From: Rhodoblastus sp. 17X3
GTDB taxonomy: Bacteria; Pseudomonadota; Alphaproteobacteria; Rhizobiales; Beijerinckiaceae
Reading direction: 5' to 3'
NCBI RefSeq assembly: GCF_030056575.1
Contig: NZ_JASHHX010000002.1
Span: 1 to 64,000 of the forward strand
Length of the DNA stretch: 64,000 nucleotides
The notes below the pieces were generated by a model. It made no database searches, was not told the origin of the DNA, and saw only the letters and a program-made list of their open reading frames with translations. Position 1 is the stretch's first letter, and each line of letters begins with the position of its first letter. Below are positions 9,962-18,753 of the stretch, piece by piece. Position numbers and translations under genes: made by a program.

Positions 9962-9999
9962 ACGGGGCGGCGGACCAACAGTCTCCGCCCCGTTTTTTT
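9962..9999 (+). terminator. rho-independent terminator rplO-secY
   Basis: ACGGGGCGG (9962-9970) pairs with CCGCCCCGT (9985-9993) and is followed by an unbroken T-run to 9999. This is a textbook intrinsic terminator or attenuator separating the spc ribosomal genes from secY, which lies 65 nt downstream and would then need readthrough or its own promoter. Confidence 0.88.
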
Positions 10000-10064
10000 A
10001 CCTTTGTGCCGCGCGGCGTCCGCGCAAGTCTCGTGCGGCGTTCGCGCATCCTGGAGCGACAGAC

Positions 10065-11399
10065 ATGGCCTCGGCAGCTGAACAGCTTGCGGCTAACATC
10101 AATTTCGCCTCCTTCGGCAAGGCCGAGGAACTCAAGAAGCGGATCTGGTTCACCCTCGGGGCGCTGATCGTCTATCGCCTTGGAACCTATATTCCGCTGC
10201 CGGGCATCGACCCCGCCGCCTTCGCCGCCAATTTCCATGGCAAGCAGCAGGGCGTGCTCGAACTGTTCAACATGTTCGCGGGCGGCGCCGTGCAGCGCAT
10301 GGCCATCTTCGCGCTGAACATCATGCCCTACATTTCGGCCTCGATCATCGTCCAGTTGATGAGCTCGGTCATTCCTTCGCTCGAACAGCTGAAGAAGGAA
10401 GGCGAGCAGGGCCGCAAGGTCATGAACCAGTATACCCGCTACCTGACCGTGGTGATCGCTGCGTTCCAGGCCTATGGCATCGCGGTCGGTCTTGAGGGGC
10501 AGCCCAATGTCGTCAGCGATCCTGGCTGGTTCTTCCGCATTTCGACCGTTCTGACGCTGATGGGTGGCACCCTGTTCCTGATGTGGCTCGGCGAGCAGAT
10601 CACTTCGCGCGGCATCGGCAACGGCTCTTCGCTCATCATTTTCGCGGGCATCGTGGCGGCGTTCCCGTCGGCGGTCGCCAATACGCTGGAGCTGTCGCGC
10701 CAGGGCGCGATTTCGCCGCTGGTTCTGATGGGCCTGCTCGTGATGTCCTTCGGCGTCATCGCCTTCATCGTCTTCATGGAGCGCGCCCAGCGCCGGCTGC
10801 TGATCACCTATCCCAAACGCCAGCAGGGCAATCGGGTCTATGAGGGCCAGACGTCATTCCTGCCGCTGAAGCTGAACACGGCGGGCGTGATTCCGCCGAT
10901 CTTCGCCTCGTCGCTGCTGCTGCTGCCGACGACGATCGCCAATTTCTCGGAGAACGGCGGCGCAGGCGGCGTGCTGGGCTTCCTGGCCACCTACCTCGGC
11001 CATGGCCGTCCGGCCTATATCGCCCTTTATGTGGCGCTGATCGTGTTCTTCGCCTTCTTCTATACGGCGATTGTGTTCGATCCGGTGGAGACGGCGGAAA
11101 ACCTCAAGAAGCACGGCGGCTTCATTCCGGGCGTGCGCCCGGGCGAGCGCACCGCGCAATTCATCGATCACGTCCTGACCCGCATCACGGTTCTCGGCGC
11201 CGCCTATCTGGCGATCATCTGCCTCCTACCCGAAATGCTCATTTCCCAATTTGCGCTTCCGTTCTATTTCGGCGGAACGTCCCTGTTGATCGTCGTGAGC
11301 GTCACCATGGACACGGTGGCGCAGATTCACGGCCATCTGCAGGCGCAGCAATATGAGGGCCTGGTCAAAAAGGCCAAACTCAGGGGGAAAAAGAAATGA
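10065..11399 (+). CDS. secY: protein translocase subunit SecY
   Basis: Channel-forming subunit of the SecYEG translocon in the inner membrane, 444 aa with about ten membrane segments. The first helix region ([17 protein letters not shown]) and the PEGMASFY-type loop region [19 protein letters not shown] are recognisable. GGAGCG precedes the ATG. It follows the rplO terminator and its stop overlaps adk by 4 nt. Confidence 0.97.
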   Translation: MASAAEQLAANINFASFGKAEELKKRIWFTLGALIVYRLGTYIPLPGIDPAAFAANFHGKQQGVLELFNMFAGGAVQRMAIFALNIMPYISASIIVQLMSSVIPSLEQLKKEGEQGRKVMNQYTRYLTVVIAAFQAYGIAVGLEGQPNVVSDPGWFFRISTVLTLMGGTLFLMWLGEQITSRGIGNGSSLIIFAGIVAAFPSAVANTLELSRQGAISPLVLMGLLVMSFGVIAFIVFMERAQRRLLITYPKRQQGNRVYEGQTSFLPLKLNTAGVIPPIFASSLLLLPTTIANFSENGGAGGVLGFLATYLGHGRPAYIALYVALIVFFAFFYTAIVFDPVETAENLKKHGGFIPGVRPGERTAQFIDHVLTRITVLGAAYLAIICLLPEMLISQFALPFYFGGTSLLIVVSVTMDTVAQIHGHLQAQQYEGLVKKAKLRGKKK

Positions 11400-11977
11400 G
11401 GCTGATTCTGCTCGGACCGCCTGGCGCCGGCAAAGGCACGCAATCCGCGCGCCTTGAACAGAAATACGGCATCCCGCAGCTTTCGACCGGCGACATGCTG
11501 CGTGCGGCGGTCAAGGCGGGCACCCCGGTCGGCCTCCAAGCCAAGGCGGTGATGGACGCGGGCGGGCTGGTCTCGGATGATATCGTCGTCGGCATCATCG
11601 CCGCGCGAATCGAAGAGGCGGATTGCGCCAAGGGCTTCATCCTTGACGGCTTCCCGCGCACCGTGGCGCAGGCCAAGTCGCTGGACGCGATGCTGAAGTC
11701 GAAGCACAAGGAGCTCGACGCGGTGATCGAACTGGTCGTGGACGACCAGATCCTGCTGTCGCGCATCGAGGGCCGCGCCCGCGAAACCGTCGCTGCGGGC
11801 GGCACGGTCCGCGCGGACGACAATCCGGACGCGTTCAAGAAGCGCCTGGAGCAATATCACCAGCTCACCGCGCCGGTTTCGGATTATTACCGTTCGGTCG
11901 GCGAGCTTCGCACGGTCGACGGCATGGCCGCCATCGACGCCGTGACCGCCGAGATCGATTCGGTTCTCGGGAAATAA
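11396..11977 (+). CDS. adk: adenylate kinase
   Basis: Interconverts ATP + AMP and 2 ADP in the cytoplasm. 193 aa, with the P-loop [11 protein letters not shown] at residues 7-17, the AMP-site [11 protein letters not shown] and the FILDGFPRT signature. The LID is short ([11 protein letters not shown] region), with no zinc cysteines, so it is the short form. ATGA overlap with secY indicates coupling. A strong terminator follows. Confidence 0.96.
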   Translation: MRLILLGPPGAGKGTQSARLEQKYGIPQLSTGDMLRAAVKAGTPVGLQAKAVMDAGGLVSDDIVVGIIAARIEEADCAKGFILDGFPRTVAQAKSLDAMLKSKHKELDAVIELVVDDQILLSRIEGRARETVAAGGTVRADDNPDAFKKRLEQYHQLTAPVSDYYRSVGELRTVDGMAAIDAVTAEIDSVLGK

Positions 11978-12033
11978 TCTTCGGCGAAGGTTGACGCCGA
12001 GGCGCGCCCGTTCTAAGGGAACGCTTTCCAAAC

Positions 12034-12071
12034 ACGCTCCGGCTTGCAAAGGGCTGGAGCGTGGTTTTTTG
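12034..12071 (+). terminator. rho-independent terminator after adk
   Basis: CACGCTCC (12034-12041) pairs with GGAGCGTG (12057-12064), followed by a T-run at 12066-12071. It ends the secY-adk unit, so rpsM, 75 nt further on, probably has its own promoter or depends on readthrough. Confidence 0.85.
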
Positions 12072-12145
12072 CATAGCCCGCATGGGCCGGCCTCCACCGG
12101 ACGCGGGACCACCCAGGCCTCATGGCCCGATATGGAGAATGAAGA

Positions 12146-12514
12146 ATGGCTCGTATAGCCGGCGTCAATATTCCGACCAACAAGCGCGTCGTCATCGCGC
12201 TGCAATACATCCACGGCATCGGCGCCAAGAAGGCCGAAGAGATTTGCGAAAAGGTCAGCATTCCGGCCGAACGCCGCGTCAACCAGCTGACCGACGCCGA
12301 AGTGCTTCAGATCCGCGAAACGATCGACCGCGACTATCTCGTGGAAGGCGACCTGCGCCGCGAAGTCGCGATGAACATCAAGCGCCTGATGGACCTGGGT
12401 TGCTATCGCGGTCTGCGTCATCGTCGCCAGCTGCCGGTTCGCGGCCAGCGCACGCACACCAACGCCCGCACCCGCAAGGGCAAGGCGAAGCCGATCGCCG
12501 GCAAGAAGAAGTAA
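12146..12514 (+). CDS. rpsM: 30S ribosomal protein S13
   Basis: S13, 122 aa, 30S head, bridging to L5 and P-site t[18 protein letters not shown] and the C-terminal [20 protein letters not shown] tail are canonical. GGAG precedes the ATG. First gene of the alpha block. Confidence 0.97.
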   Translation: MARIAGVNIPTNKRVVIALQYIHGIGAKKAEEICEKVSIPAERRVNQLTDAEVLQIRETIDRDYLVEGDLRREVAMNIKRLMDLGCYRGLRHRRQLPVRGQRTHTNARTRKGKAKPIAGKKK

Positions 12515-12536
12515 GAAACTTTCGGGTCAGCGCTTT

Positions 12537-12561
12537 GCCCGGTTCGCTTCGCGAGCCGGGC
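12537..12561 (+). other. strong hairpin in rpsM-rpsK spacer
   Basis: GCCCGGTTCGC (12537-12547) and GCGAGCCGGGC (12551-12561) form an 11-bp stem with one G-T wobble and loop TTC. Only CGTTTG follows, so termination would be weak. It stands in a 177-nt spacer, where these two genes are usually close together. Confidence 0.55.
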
Positions 12562-12691
12562 GTTTGCCGCATCCCGCCCGACTTCCCATTCGCTCTGGTC
12601 CGGCTTTGGCCGGCGCAAGCGAGATCATAGGGCCAGATTGGCCCGCCAACCCGAGCGCCTGGCATTACGGGCGCGCCAGAAGGACTGAAAT

Positions 12692-13081
12692 ATGGCCAAG
12701 GACAACACCCGCGTTCGCCGCAGGGAACGCAAGAACATCGCCTCCGGCGTCGCGCACGTGCATTCGTCGTTCAACAACACGATGATCACGATCGCCGACG
12801 CCCAGGGCAACACCATTTCCTGGTCCTCCGCGGGCACCATGGGCTTCAAGGGCTCGCGCAAGTCCACGCCTTACGCTGCGCAGATGGCCGCTGAAGACGC
12901 CGCCCGCAAGGCTGCGGAACACGGCATGCGCACCGTCGAAGTCGAGGTTTCCGGCCCTGGTTCGGGTCGTGAATCGGCGCTTCGCGCCCTTCAGGCGGCG
13001 GGCTTCACCGTCACCTCGATCCGCGACGTGACCCCGATTCCGCACAACGGCTGCCGTCCGCGCAAGCGCCGCCGCGTGTGA
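12692..13081 (+). CDS. rpsK: 30S ribosomal protein S11
   Basis: S11, 129 aa, platform of the 30S, near the E-site m[23 protein letters not shown] and the C-terminal [18 protein letters not shown] are intact. AAGGA precedes the ATG. Confidence 0.97.
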   Translation: MAKDNTRVRRRERKNIASGVAHVHSSFNNTMITIADAQGNTISWSSAGTMGFKGSRKSTPYAAQMAAEDAARKAAEHGMRTVEVEVSGPGSGRESALRALQAAGFTVTSIRDVTPIPHNGCRPRKRRRV

Positions 13082-13096
13082 TTTTACCTGAAATGC

Positions 13097-13130
13097 CGCG
13101 CGCGGCTTCGACGGAAGCCGCGCGCGTTTT
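13097..13130 (+). terminator. terminator-like hairpin rpsK-rpoA
   Basis: CGCGCGCGGCTTC (13097-13109) pairs perfectly with GAAGCCGCGCGCG (13114-13126), loop GACG, followed by TTTT. A 13-bp stem with a short T-run suggests partial termination, which would lower rpoA and rplQ relative to rpsM and rpsK. Confidence 0.7.
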
Positions 13131-13199
13131 CCTGTTATGCGGCGCTGGCGCCAGGGTCGACGGACCGATATGCCCAGCCGCCGAAGGAAGAGGTCGAAA

Positions 13200-14216
13200 A
13201 TGATTCAGAAGAATTGGCAGGAACTGATCAAGCCGAACAAGCTGCATGTCATCCCCGGCGAAGACCCCAAGCGGGTCGCGACCGTGGTGGCGGAGCCGCT
13301 TGAGCGTGGCTTCGGCCTGACGCTCGGCAACGCCCTGCGCCGCATTCTGCTGTCGTCGCTGCAAGGCGCCGCCATCACCTCCGTCCATATCGACGGCGTG
13401 CTGCACGAGTTTTCCTCGATCCCCGGCGTGCGCGAGGACATCACCGACATCGTCCTCAACATCAAGGACGTCGCTATCAAGATGCATGGCGACGGCCCGA
13501 AGCGCATGACCTTGAAGAAACAGGGTCCGGGCGTGGTCTATGCCGGCGATATCGGCGTGACCGGTGACATCGCGGTCCTGAACCCGACGCTGGCGCTCTG
13601 CACCCTCGACGAGGGCGCGGAAATCCGCATGGAATTCACGGTCAACACCGGCAAGGGCTATGTCCCGGCGGACCGCAACCGCGCCGAAGACGCTCCGATC
13701 GGCCTGATCCCGGTCGATTCGATCTATTCGCCGGTCAAGAAGGTCTCCTACCGGATCGAGCCGACCCGCGAGGGCCAGGTGCTCGATTACGACAAGCTGA
13801 CCCTGCAGGTCGAGACCAACGGCTCGCTGACGCCGGAAGACGCCGTGGCCTTCGCCGCGCGCATCCTCCAGGACCAGCTCAATGTCTTCGTCAATTTCGA
13901 AGAGCCCAAGCGCGAAGAGCATACGCCGTCGATCCCCGAACTGGCGTTCAACCCGGCGCTGCTCAAGAAGGTCGACGAGCTGGAGTTGTCCGTCCGTTCG
14001 GCGAACTGCCTGAAGAACGACAACATCGTCTATATCGGCGATCTCATCCAGAAGACCGAAGCCGAAATGCTGCGCACGCCGAATTTCGGCCGCAAGTCCT
14101 TGAACGAAATCAAGGAAGTGCTGGCGCAGATGGGCCTGCATCTCGGCATGGAAGTCACCGGCTGGCCGCCGGAAAACATCGACGAACTCGCGAAGCGGTT
14201 CGAAGAGCATTATTGA
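13200..14216 (+). CDS. rpoA: RNA polymerase subunit alpha
   Basis: Alpha subunit of RNA polymerase, 338 aa. The N-terminal assembly domain has [20 protein letters not shown], and the C-terminal domain has the helix-hairpin-helix [20 protein letters not shown] and [17 protein letters not shown], which contact UP elements and activators. I choose ATG 13200 ([15 protein letters not shown], the usual alphaproteobacterial start) with GAAGGAAGAGG upstream, rather than ATG 13137. Confidence 0.96.
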   Translation: MIQKNWQELIKPNKLHVIPGEDPKRVATVVAEPLERGFGLTLGNALRRILLSSLQGAAITSVHIDGVLHEFSSIPGVREDITDIVLNIKDVAIKMHGDGPKRMTLKKQGPGVVYAGDIGVTGDIAVLNPTLALCTLDEGAEIRMEFTVNTGKGYVPADRNRAEDAPIGLIPVDSIYSPVKKVSYRIEPTREGQVLDYDKLTLQVETNGSLTPEDAVAFAARILQDQLNVFVNFEEPKREEHTPSIPELAFNPALLKKVDELELSVRSANCLKNDNIVYIGDLIQKTEAEMLRTPNFGRKSLNEIKEVLAQMGLHLGMEVTGWPPENIDELAKRFEEHY

Positions 14217-14222
14217 TTTTCT

Positions 14223-14242
14223 CCCGGCCCGAAAGGACCGGG
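14223..14242 (+). other. GAAA-capped hairpin rpoA-rplQ
   Basis: CCCGG (14223-14227) pairs with CCGGG (14238-14242). An inner CC/GG pair closes a GAAA tetraloop at 14231-14234, with one C-A mismatch. There is no T-tract. The GNRA loop suggests a stable mRNA structure in the 102-nt rpoA-rplQ spacer. Confidence 0.45.
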
Positions 14243-14318
14243 CTCAACGCCCAAAAAGGGCAAAGCACTGAACGGCCGTACCGTGGCGCGGCGGCCGTAA
14301 CCAATATGGAGAGCCAAA

Positions 14319-14732
14319 ATGTATCACGGTCGTTCCAAGCGGCGTTTCAACCGCACAGCCGAGCATCGCAAGGCGATGTTCGCCAATATGTCCCAGGCGC
14401 TCATCAAGCATGAGCAGATCGTCACGACCCTGCCCAAGGCCAAGGATCTGCGTCCGGTGGTCGAGAAGCTGGTGACGCTCGGCAAGCGCGGCGACCTGCA
14501 CGCCCGCCGCCAGGCCATCGCCCAGATCAAGGACGTCGTGCTCGTCAAAAAGCTGTTCGACGTGCTCGCGCCCCGCTACAAGGAGCGCAACGGCGGCTAT
14601 ACCCGCGTCCTGAAGGCCGGCTTTCGTTATGGCGACAACGCCGCCATGGCGGTGATCGAATTCGTCGATCGCGACGTCACCGCCAAGGGCAAGGACTCCG
14701 GTCCGGTAGAGGTCGCCGAAGCGGCTGAATAA
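14319..14732 (+). CDS. rplQ: 50S ribosomal protein L17
   Basis: L17, 137 aa, surrounding the tunnel exit. [20 protein letters not shown] and [20 protein letters not shown] are typical. The last 15 or so residues are an acidic tail (VEVAEAAE). GGAG precedes the ATG. It is the last gene of the superoperon and is followed by a strong terminator. Confidence 0.97.
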   Translation: MYHGRSKRRFNRTAEHRKAMFANMSQALIKHEQIVTTLPKAKDLRPVVEKLVTLGKRGDLHARRQAIAQIKDVVLVKKLFDVLAPRYKERNGGYTRVLKAGFRYGDNAAMAVIEFVDRDVTAKGKDSGPVEVAEAAE

Positions 14733-14755
14733 GGCGCGCGATCATTCCTCTCGAA

Positions 14756-14780
14756 GGGCGGCCCTCTGGCCGCCCTTTTT
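14756..14780 (+). terminator. rho-independent terminator after rplQ
   Basis: GGGCGGCC (14756-14763) pairs with GGCCGCCC (14768-14775), loop CTCT, followed by TTTTT. It closes the ribosomal superoperon. Confidence 0.92.
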
Positions 14781-14830
14781 CATTGCCGGTCCCGCGCCTA
14801 TATTCCCGCCAAGGAACATCGGGGAATCGC

Positions 14831-16267
14831 ATGGCGCAGAAACGATCGCACTTGGTCCACGCCCTTTTGGCGTCTCTTGGATTTGGCGTAGGCCTCTCCT
14901 TCGCCTTTGCGGCGCCGACGCAGGCGCAAGATGCGCGCGTCGTTCCGCAATCGAAGGCCCAGGTGACGCTCAGCTTCGCGCCGGTGGTGAAGAAGGCCGC
15001 GCCTGCGGTGGTCAATGTCTATGCGCAGCGGGTGGAAAAATTGCCGGCGCGCAATCCCCTGTTCGACGACCCGGTCTTTCAGCGCTTTTTCGGGGGCGGC
15101 CAGCGGCCCGGCGGTCCGGCGGCGCGTTCGCTAGGCTCGGGTGTTATCGTCGATCCCACGGGCCTTGTCGTGACCAATAATCACGTGATCGACAACATGA
15201 CCGACGTCAAGGTCGCGCTGCTGGACCGGCGCGAGTTGCCGGCTGAGGTGCTGCTGCGCGACCCGCGCAGCGATCTCGCCATCCTGCGCATCAAGGGCGG
15301 CGGCGAGGCCTTCCCGGTTTTGGAGATGGGCGATTCCGACGCCATCGAGGTTGGCGACCTCGCGCTCGCCATCGGCGATCCCTTTGGCGTCGGCCAGACC
15401 GTGACGCAGGGTATTGTCTCGGCCGTGGCGCGCACCGAGATCGGCATTGCGGATTACGGTTTCTTCATCCAGACCGACGCCGCGATCAATCCGGGCAATT
15501 CCGGCGGCGCGTTGGTGGATATGGAAGGGCGGCTGATCGGGATCAATTCGGCGATCTTTTCGCAATCGGGCGGCTCGGTCGGGATCGGCTTCGCGATCCC
15601 GGTCAATATGGTGAAAAGCGTGGTCGCGGCGGCCAAGGCGGGCGGCAAGGAGGTGCGGCGACCCTGGCTCGGCGCGAATCTGCAGAGCCTTTCGCGCGAT
15701 CTGGCAGATTCGCTCGGCCTCGATCGTCCCAATGGCGCGCTGGTGGCGGAAGTGGACCCGCGCGGTCCGGCGGCGGAGGGCGGTCTGAAGCGCGGCGACG
15801 TCATCATCGCCGTGGATGGCAAGGAGGTCACGGACGCCGGCGGCGTCGGCTACCGCCTCGGCGCGAAGCCGACGGGCGGCGTCGCATCCCTGTCCATCCG
15901 CCGCGATGGCAAGCAGGCCGTGGTGCCGCTCAAATTGACCGCCGCGCCCGAGCGCCCGCCGCGCGACCTGGTGAAGATCGAGGGCGCCTCGCCTCTGGCC
16001 GGCGCCAGCGTGGTCAATCTTTCGCCCGCGACGATCGAGGAATTCTCGATCGCCAACGGGCAGGAAGGGGTCGCGGTGATCAGCGTCGAGGAGAACACCG
16101 CCGCCGCCATGGTCGGCTTCCAGAAGGGCGATATCGTCCTGACGCTCAATGGCGAAAAGATCCAGACCACGCGCGATCTGGCGCGCGTCACCGGCCAGCG
16201 TCCCTATGTGTGGAAGCTCACGATCAATCGCGGCGGGCAGGTCATCACCAGCGTGATCGGGGGCTGA
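14831..16267 (+). CDS. periplasmic Do/HtrA-type serine protease
   Basis: A Do-family (DegP/DegQ-like) trypsin-fold endopeptidase of the periplasm, 478 aa from ATG 14831. It has a Sec signal peptide ending near AFAAPTQAQDA (residues 24-35). The catalytic triad reads H118 (TNNHV), D148 (RSDLAI) and S224 (NPGNSGG). Two PDZ domains follow, at roughly residues 285-375 and 390-475. The longer start at 14783 would bury the signal peptide, so I reject it. This protease commonly follows rplQ in Hyphomicrobiales. The exact Deg subtype cannot be assigned. Confidence 0.93.
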   Translation: MAQKRSHLVHALLASLGFGVGLSFAFAAPTQAQDARVVPQSKAQVTLSFAPVVKKAAPAVVNVYAQRVEKLPARNPLFDDPVFQRFFGGGQRPGGPAARSLGSGVIVDPTGLVVTNNHVIDNMTDVKVALLDRRELPAEVLLRDPRSDLAILRIKGGGEAFPVLEMGDSDAIEVGDLALAIGDPFGVGQTVTQGIVSAVARTEIGIADYGFFIQTDAAINPGNSGGALVDMEGRLIGINSAIFSQSGGSVGIGFAIPVNMVKSVVAAAKAGGKEVRRPWLGANLQSLSRDLADSLGLDRPNGALVAEVDPRGPAAEGGLKRGDVIIAVDGKEVTDAGGVGYRLGAKPTGGVASLSIRRDGKQAVVPLKLTAAPERPPRDLVKIEGASPLAGASVVNLSPATIEEFSIANGQEGVAVISVEENTAAAMVGFQKGDIVLTLNGEKIQTTRDLARVTGQRPYVWKLTINRGGQVITSVIGG

Positions 16268-16799
16268 GGCGTCGGGCGGCTCGGCGGTGCGTGGACACGC
16301 GCGGGTCTGTTCGGCAATGGATGCCGGACGGCGGGCCAGTTTGGAATCTTGCCGCCACGGGAAATGCCGATCGTTGCGCTGGGCGGACAAGAAGATCGCC
16401 TTTCGCGACGCGGCAGCGCAGGCTACGTTCGCCCATCTGAACGCCATTGGCTCCGGTTCCGCTGCGCTCGCCCCGGCCAGCGTGTTCCGACTCGAACTGG
16501 TGCGCGATCCCTGGCAGATCAAGGGTCATATCTTCGTCGCTTCGGCCTGTCCGTTGTTGGAGAGGACCGGCGAATTGTTGCCGAGCAGGCGCCTGGCCAG
16601 AATGCGTTGAGGCCTTATACCGTTTCTCCTTGGCCGCGACTCATCGCGGTCAAGGAATCTTTCGCGCAAGCCGAAAGAGCGTCGGAAGACGCCCGTCTTG
16701 CGACCGGCTATTGGGCGCAGTCGCGCCTAACCAAGCCTCGCAGGTTCTCACCTGTGAGGCTTGGTATTAGAATGCCAGACTTTTTTTGAGGACCGCTCA
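16268..16799 (+). other. gene-free stretch with clustered hairpins
   Basis: 532 nt without a convincing gene. Open frames exist on both strands, but none has a good ribosome-binding site, codon pattern or recognisable motif. The right half holds three stems: CCTTGGCCGCGA (16628-16639) with TCGCGGTCAAGG (16644-16655), AAGAC/GTCTT (16686-16699), and CCAAGCCTCGCAGG (16731-16744) with CCTGTGAGGCTTGG (16751-16764). A T7 run follows at 16781-16787. It may be a structured leader or a small RNA. Confidence 0.5.
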
Positions 16800-17078
16800 A
16801 TGCGCAAGGCGTTCCAGAGAATCCTGACTTTTCACTGGCTCACGACCTTTTTGCTGATGGGCGTGTTTTCCTTTCTCGGCGCGTTGGCCTCGGTCAATAT
16901 TTTCGTGATGCTGGACGCGAATGTCCGCTTCCTCTCGGCCCATGGCGCGATGGCGGTGATGGAAGGCGCGCTGACCCAACTCGGCCAGCTGCTGGCGTCC
17001 GGCCTTTTTGCGCTCGCCATGTATCTGGGCTTCAAGGCCTGCGAGCGCGTGCTGGTGGAGAAAATCCTCGAAAAATGA
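16800..17078 (+). CDS. small two-helix membrane protein, unknown function
   Basis: 92 aa. Two hydrophobic segments are visible: FLLMGVFSFLGALASVNIFV near residues 17-36 and LLASGLFALAMYLGF near 64-78. The short ends are basic, which suggests an inner-membrane hairpin protein. GAGGA lies 8 nt before the ATG. I do not recognise the family. It sits just downstream of the hairpin cluster and converges on the minus-strand genes that follow. Confidence 0.7.
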   Translation: MRKAFQRILTFHWLTTFLLMGVFSFLGALASVNIFVMLDANVRFLSAHGAMAVMEGALTQLGQLLASGLFALAMYLGFKACERVLVEKILEK

Positions 17079-17240
17079 TCAGGCGGGCCGGCGCAGGTCG
17101 AACAGGGCGCCGATGGTCGCGTAATCGCCGGGATAGCCGCAACGCAGGAGCGGCTGGGCGGCGACGAGATCGAACTTGCCGTCGTGGAGAAAGGCGGGGT
17201 CGATATGGACGCCGACCACCTGGCTGACGGTATCAAACAT
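17079..17240 (-). pseudogene. C-terminal remnant of a flavin reductase-like protein
   Basis: 53 codons. Residues such as QVVGVHIDPAFLHDGKFD and PLLRCGYPGDYATIG resemble the C-terminal end of flavin reductase/FMN-binding split-barrel proteins, which are normally about 200 aa. The N-terminal FMN-binding part is missing. The ATG overlaps the stop of the glycosylase gene upstream (TGATG), so it may still be translated by coupling. I read it as the scar of a deletion or recombination. The identification is from memory of the family pattern. Confidence 0.5.
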
Positions 17241-17962
17241 CAGTCCTCGCCGTGCATGCGCTGGAGCAGGGTCTGGACGCCGAGGTTGTCGCCCGTCGAC
17301 ATAGCGCAGATGCGCGAAAGCGCCACATAGCTCAGGCCGGTTTCCCGCGTCCAGACATTGAACGCTTCCTGCGCCGCCGCCAGATCGCGTTTCGACGTCG
17401 CCTGTTCCGATATTTCGACGCCGGACTCGCGCAAGGCGGCCAGCACGTCGCGGGTGAGGATGAAGGCGTCCCAGCCGATGAATCGCAAAAAATACTGGCC
17501 GGTCATGCCGCCGAGCCGCGCGCCGTTTTTTGCGAGAAAGGCGAGCAGGCCGATCTCGTCCCCTGCGGGCCAGTCGGCGAGCAGGCGCCCGAAGGAGCCG
17601 CGCTCCGCCTCCACGCGGCAGACAAAGGCGGCGTTGTGGCGGACGGCGGCGATCTTTGCGCGATGGCGGACGACGCGCGTATCGCTCGCCAGCCGCTCCC
17701 AGAATTCATCCGGCTCGAAGGCGAGCCGTTGCGGCTGGAAGCCCAGAAACGCCTCTTCGAAGCCAGGCCATTTCTGGTCGATCACCCGCCAGACGAAGCC
17801 GGCACAGAAAATTCGTCGGGTCATGCCGGCGAGGATGCGGTCGTCGGGCGTCCCCGCCAGATCGGCGTTGGAGACGAGCGCCGGCAGCAATTCGGCCAGC
17901 GCGCCCGCGCCGCCCTTGCGTTGTTCGGCGCGCGCGCGAATGGCGGCGAAGCCCGTGGCCAT
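17240..17962 (-). CDS. DNA-3-methyladenine glycosylase I family protein
   Basis: 240 aa, a base-excision repair glycosylase-like protein of the Tag family. RIFCAGFVWRVIDQKWPGFE, followed by the NGARLGGMTGQYFLRFIGWD region, matches the helix-hairpin-helix fold around the 3-methyladenine pocket. It is a divergent branch, so the substrate is not certain. Start is ATG 17962, 2 nt after the GST stop, or GTG 17968. Its stop overlaps the flavin reductase remnant. Confidence 0.8.
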   Translation of the reverse strand: MATGFAAIRARAEQRKGGAGALAELLPALVSNADLAGTPDDRILAGMTRRIFCAGFVWRVIDQKWPGFEEAFLGFQPQRLAFEPDEFWERLASDTRVVRHRAKIAAVRHNAAFVCRVEAERGSFGRLLADWPAGDEIGLLAFLAKNGARLGGMTGQYFLRFIGWDAFILTRDVLAALRESGVEISEQATSKRDLAAAQEAFNVWTRETGLSYVALSRICAMSTGDNLGVQTLLQRMHGED

Positions 17963-17964
17963 GT

Positions 17965-18681
17965 TCACGCCCGCGCTTTGACGCTCTTGGCGGTCTGGCC
18001 GAACAGGACCTTTTTCGCCTCCTCCGTCATTGGCGCGGTCGGGCGGATCTTCTCGCCGATCTCATAGGCCTTCACGACCGCCGGACGGGCGCGGATGGCG
18101 TTGAACCAACGGCGCAGGTGCGGAAAATCATCGAGATTCTGCTGCTGGTTTTTCCACGGGACGATCCAGGGATAGCTGGCCATGTCGGCGATGGAAAAAG
18201 CGCCGGCGACGAAGCCGCCCGAATGCTCGGTCGTGGCGAGCTGGCGGTCGAGCACGCCATAGAGCCGGTTGGTCTCGTTTACATAGCGGTCGATGGCGTA
18301 GGGAATTTTCTCCGGCGCATAGGATACGAAATGGTGATTCTGCCCGGCCATCGGGCCGAGTCCGCCTATTTGCCAGAACAGCCATTGCAGCGCGGCATAT
18401 TTTTCGCGGATGGCGGAAGGCAGGAACTTGCCGGTCTTTTCGGCCAGATATTCGAGAATGGCGCCGGATTCGAAAATTGAAATCGGGGCGCCGCCGTCGG
18501 CGGGAGCGTGGTCGATGATCGCTGGCATACGGTTGTTTGGCGCGATTTTCAGGAAATCGGGCTTGAACTGGTCGCCGGCGCCAATGTCGATCGGTCGGAT
18601 CTCATAGGGCAGACCGGCTTCTTCGAGGAAAATCGTGATCTTGTGGCCATTGGGCGTGGGCCAGTAAAATAGTTCGATCAT
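17965..18681 (-). CDS. glutathione S-transferase, YfcG/YghU-like (nu class)
   Basis: 238 aa. An N-terminal thioredoxin fold starts MIELFYWPTPNGHKITIFLE and carries the APNNRMPAIID glutathione-site segment and FESGAILEYLAEKTG. A helical C-terminal domain follows. The PTPNGHK motif with an Asn-Asn pair before RMPAI is characteristic of the nu class, which acts as a disulfide-bond oxidoreductase on GSSG. First gene of a three-frame minus-strand unit with the glycosylase. Confidence 0.92.
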   Translation of the reverse strand: MIELFYWPTPNGHKITIFLEEAGLPYEIRPIDIGAGDQFKPDFLKIAPNNRMPAIIDHAPADGGAPISIFESGAILEYLAEKTGKFLPSAIREKYAALQWLFWQIGGLGPMAGQNHHFVSYAPEKIPYAIDRYVNETNRLYGVLDRQLATTEHSGGFVAGAFSIADMASYPWIVPWKNQQQNLDDFPHLRRWFNAIRARPAVVKAYEIGEKIRPTAPMTEEAKKVLFGQTAKSVKARA

Positions 18682-18753
18682 GGTCGCGTTTCCCGATCTT
18701 TGCGTTTAGCTTGGCCATCAACATAGTGTCGGAACGTCCCCGCGGGGTTTGCA

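Noticed and set aside
16287-16610. Possible coding stretch after the Do protease (GTG start)
   Set aside because: A segment reads plausibly in composition, but there is no ribosome-binding site, no known motif and no clear homology. Left as gene-free.
16349-16789. 146-codon plus-strand frame
   Set aside because: Arg/Ser/Pro-rich product, no RBS, and it runs through the hairpin cluster.
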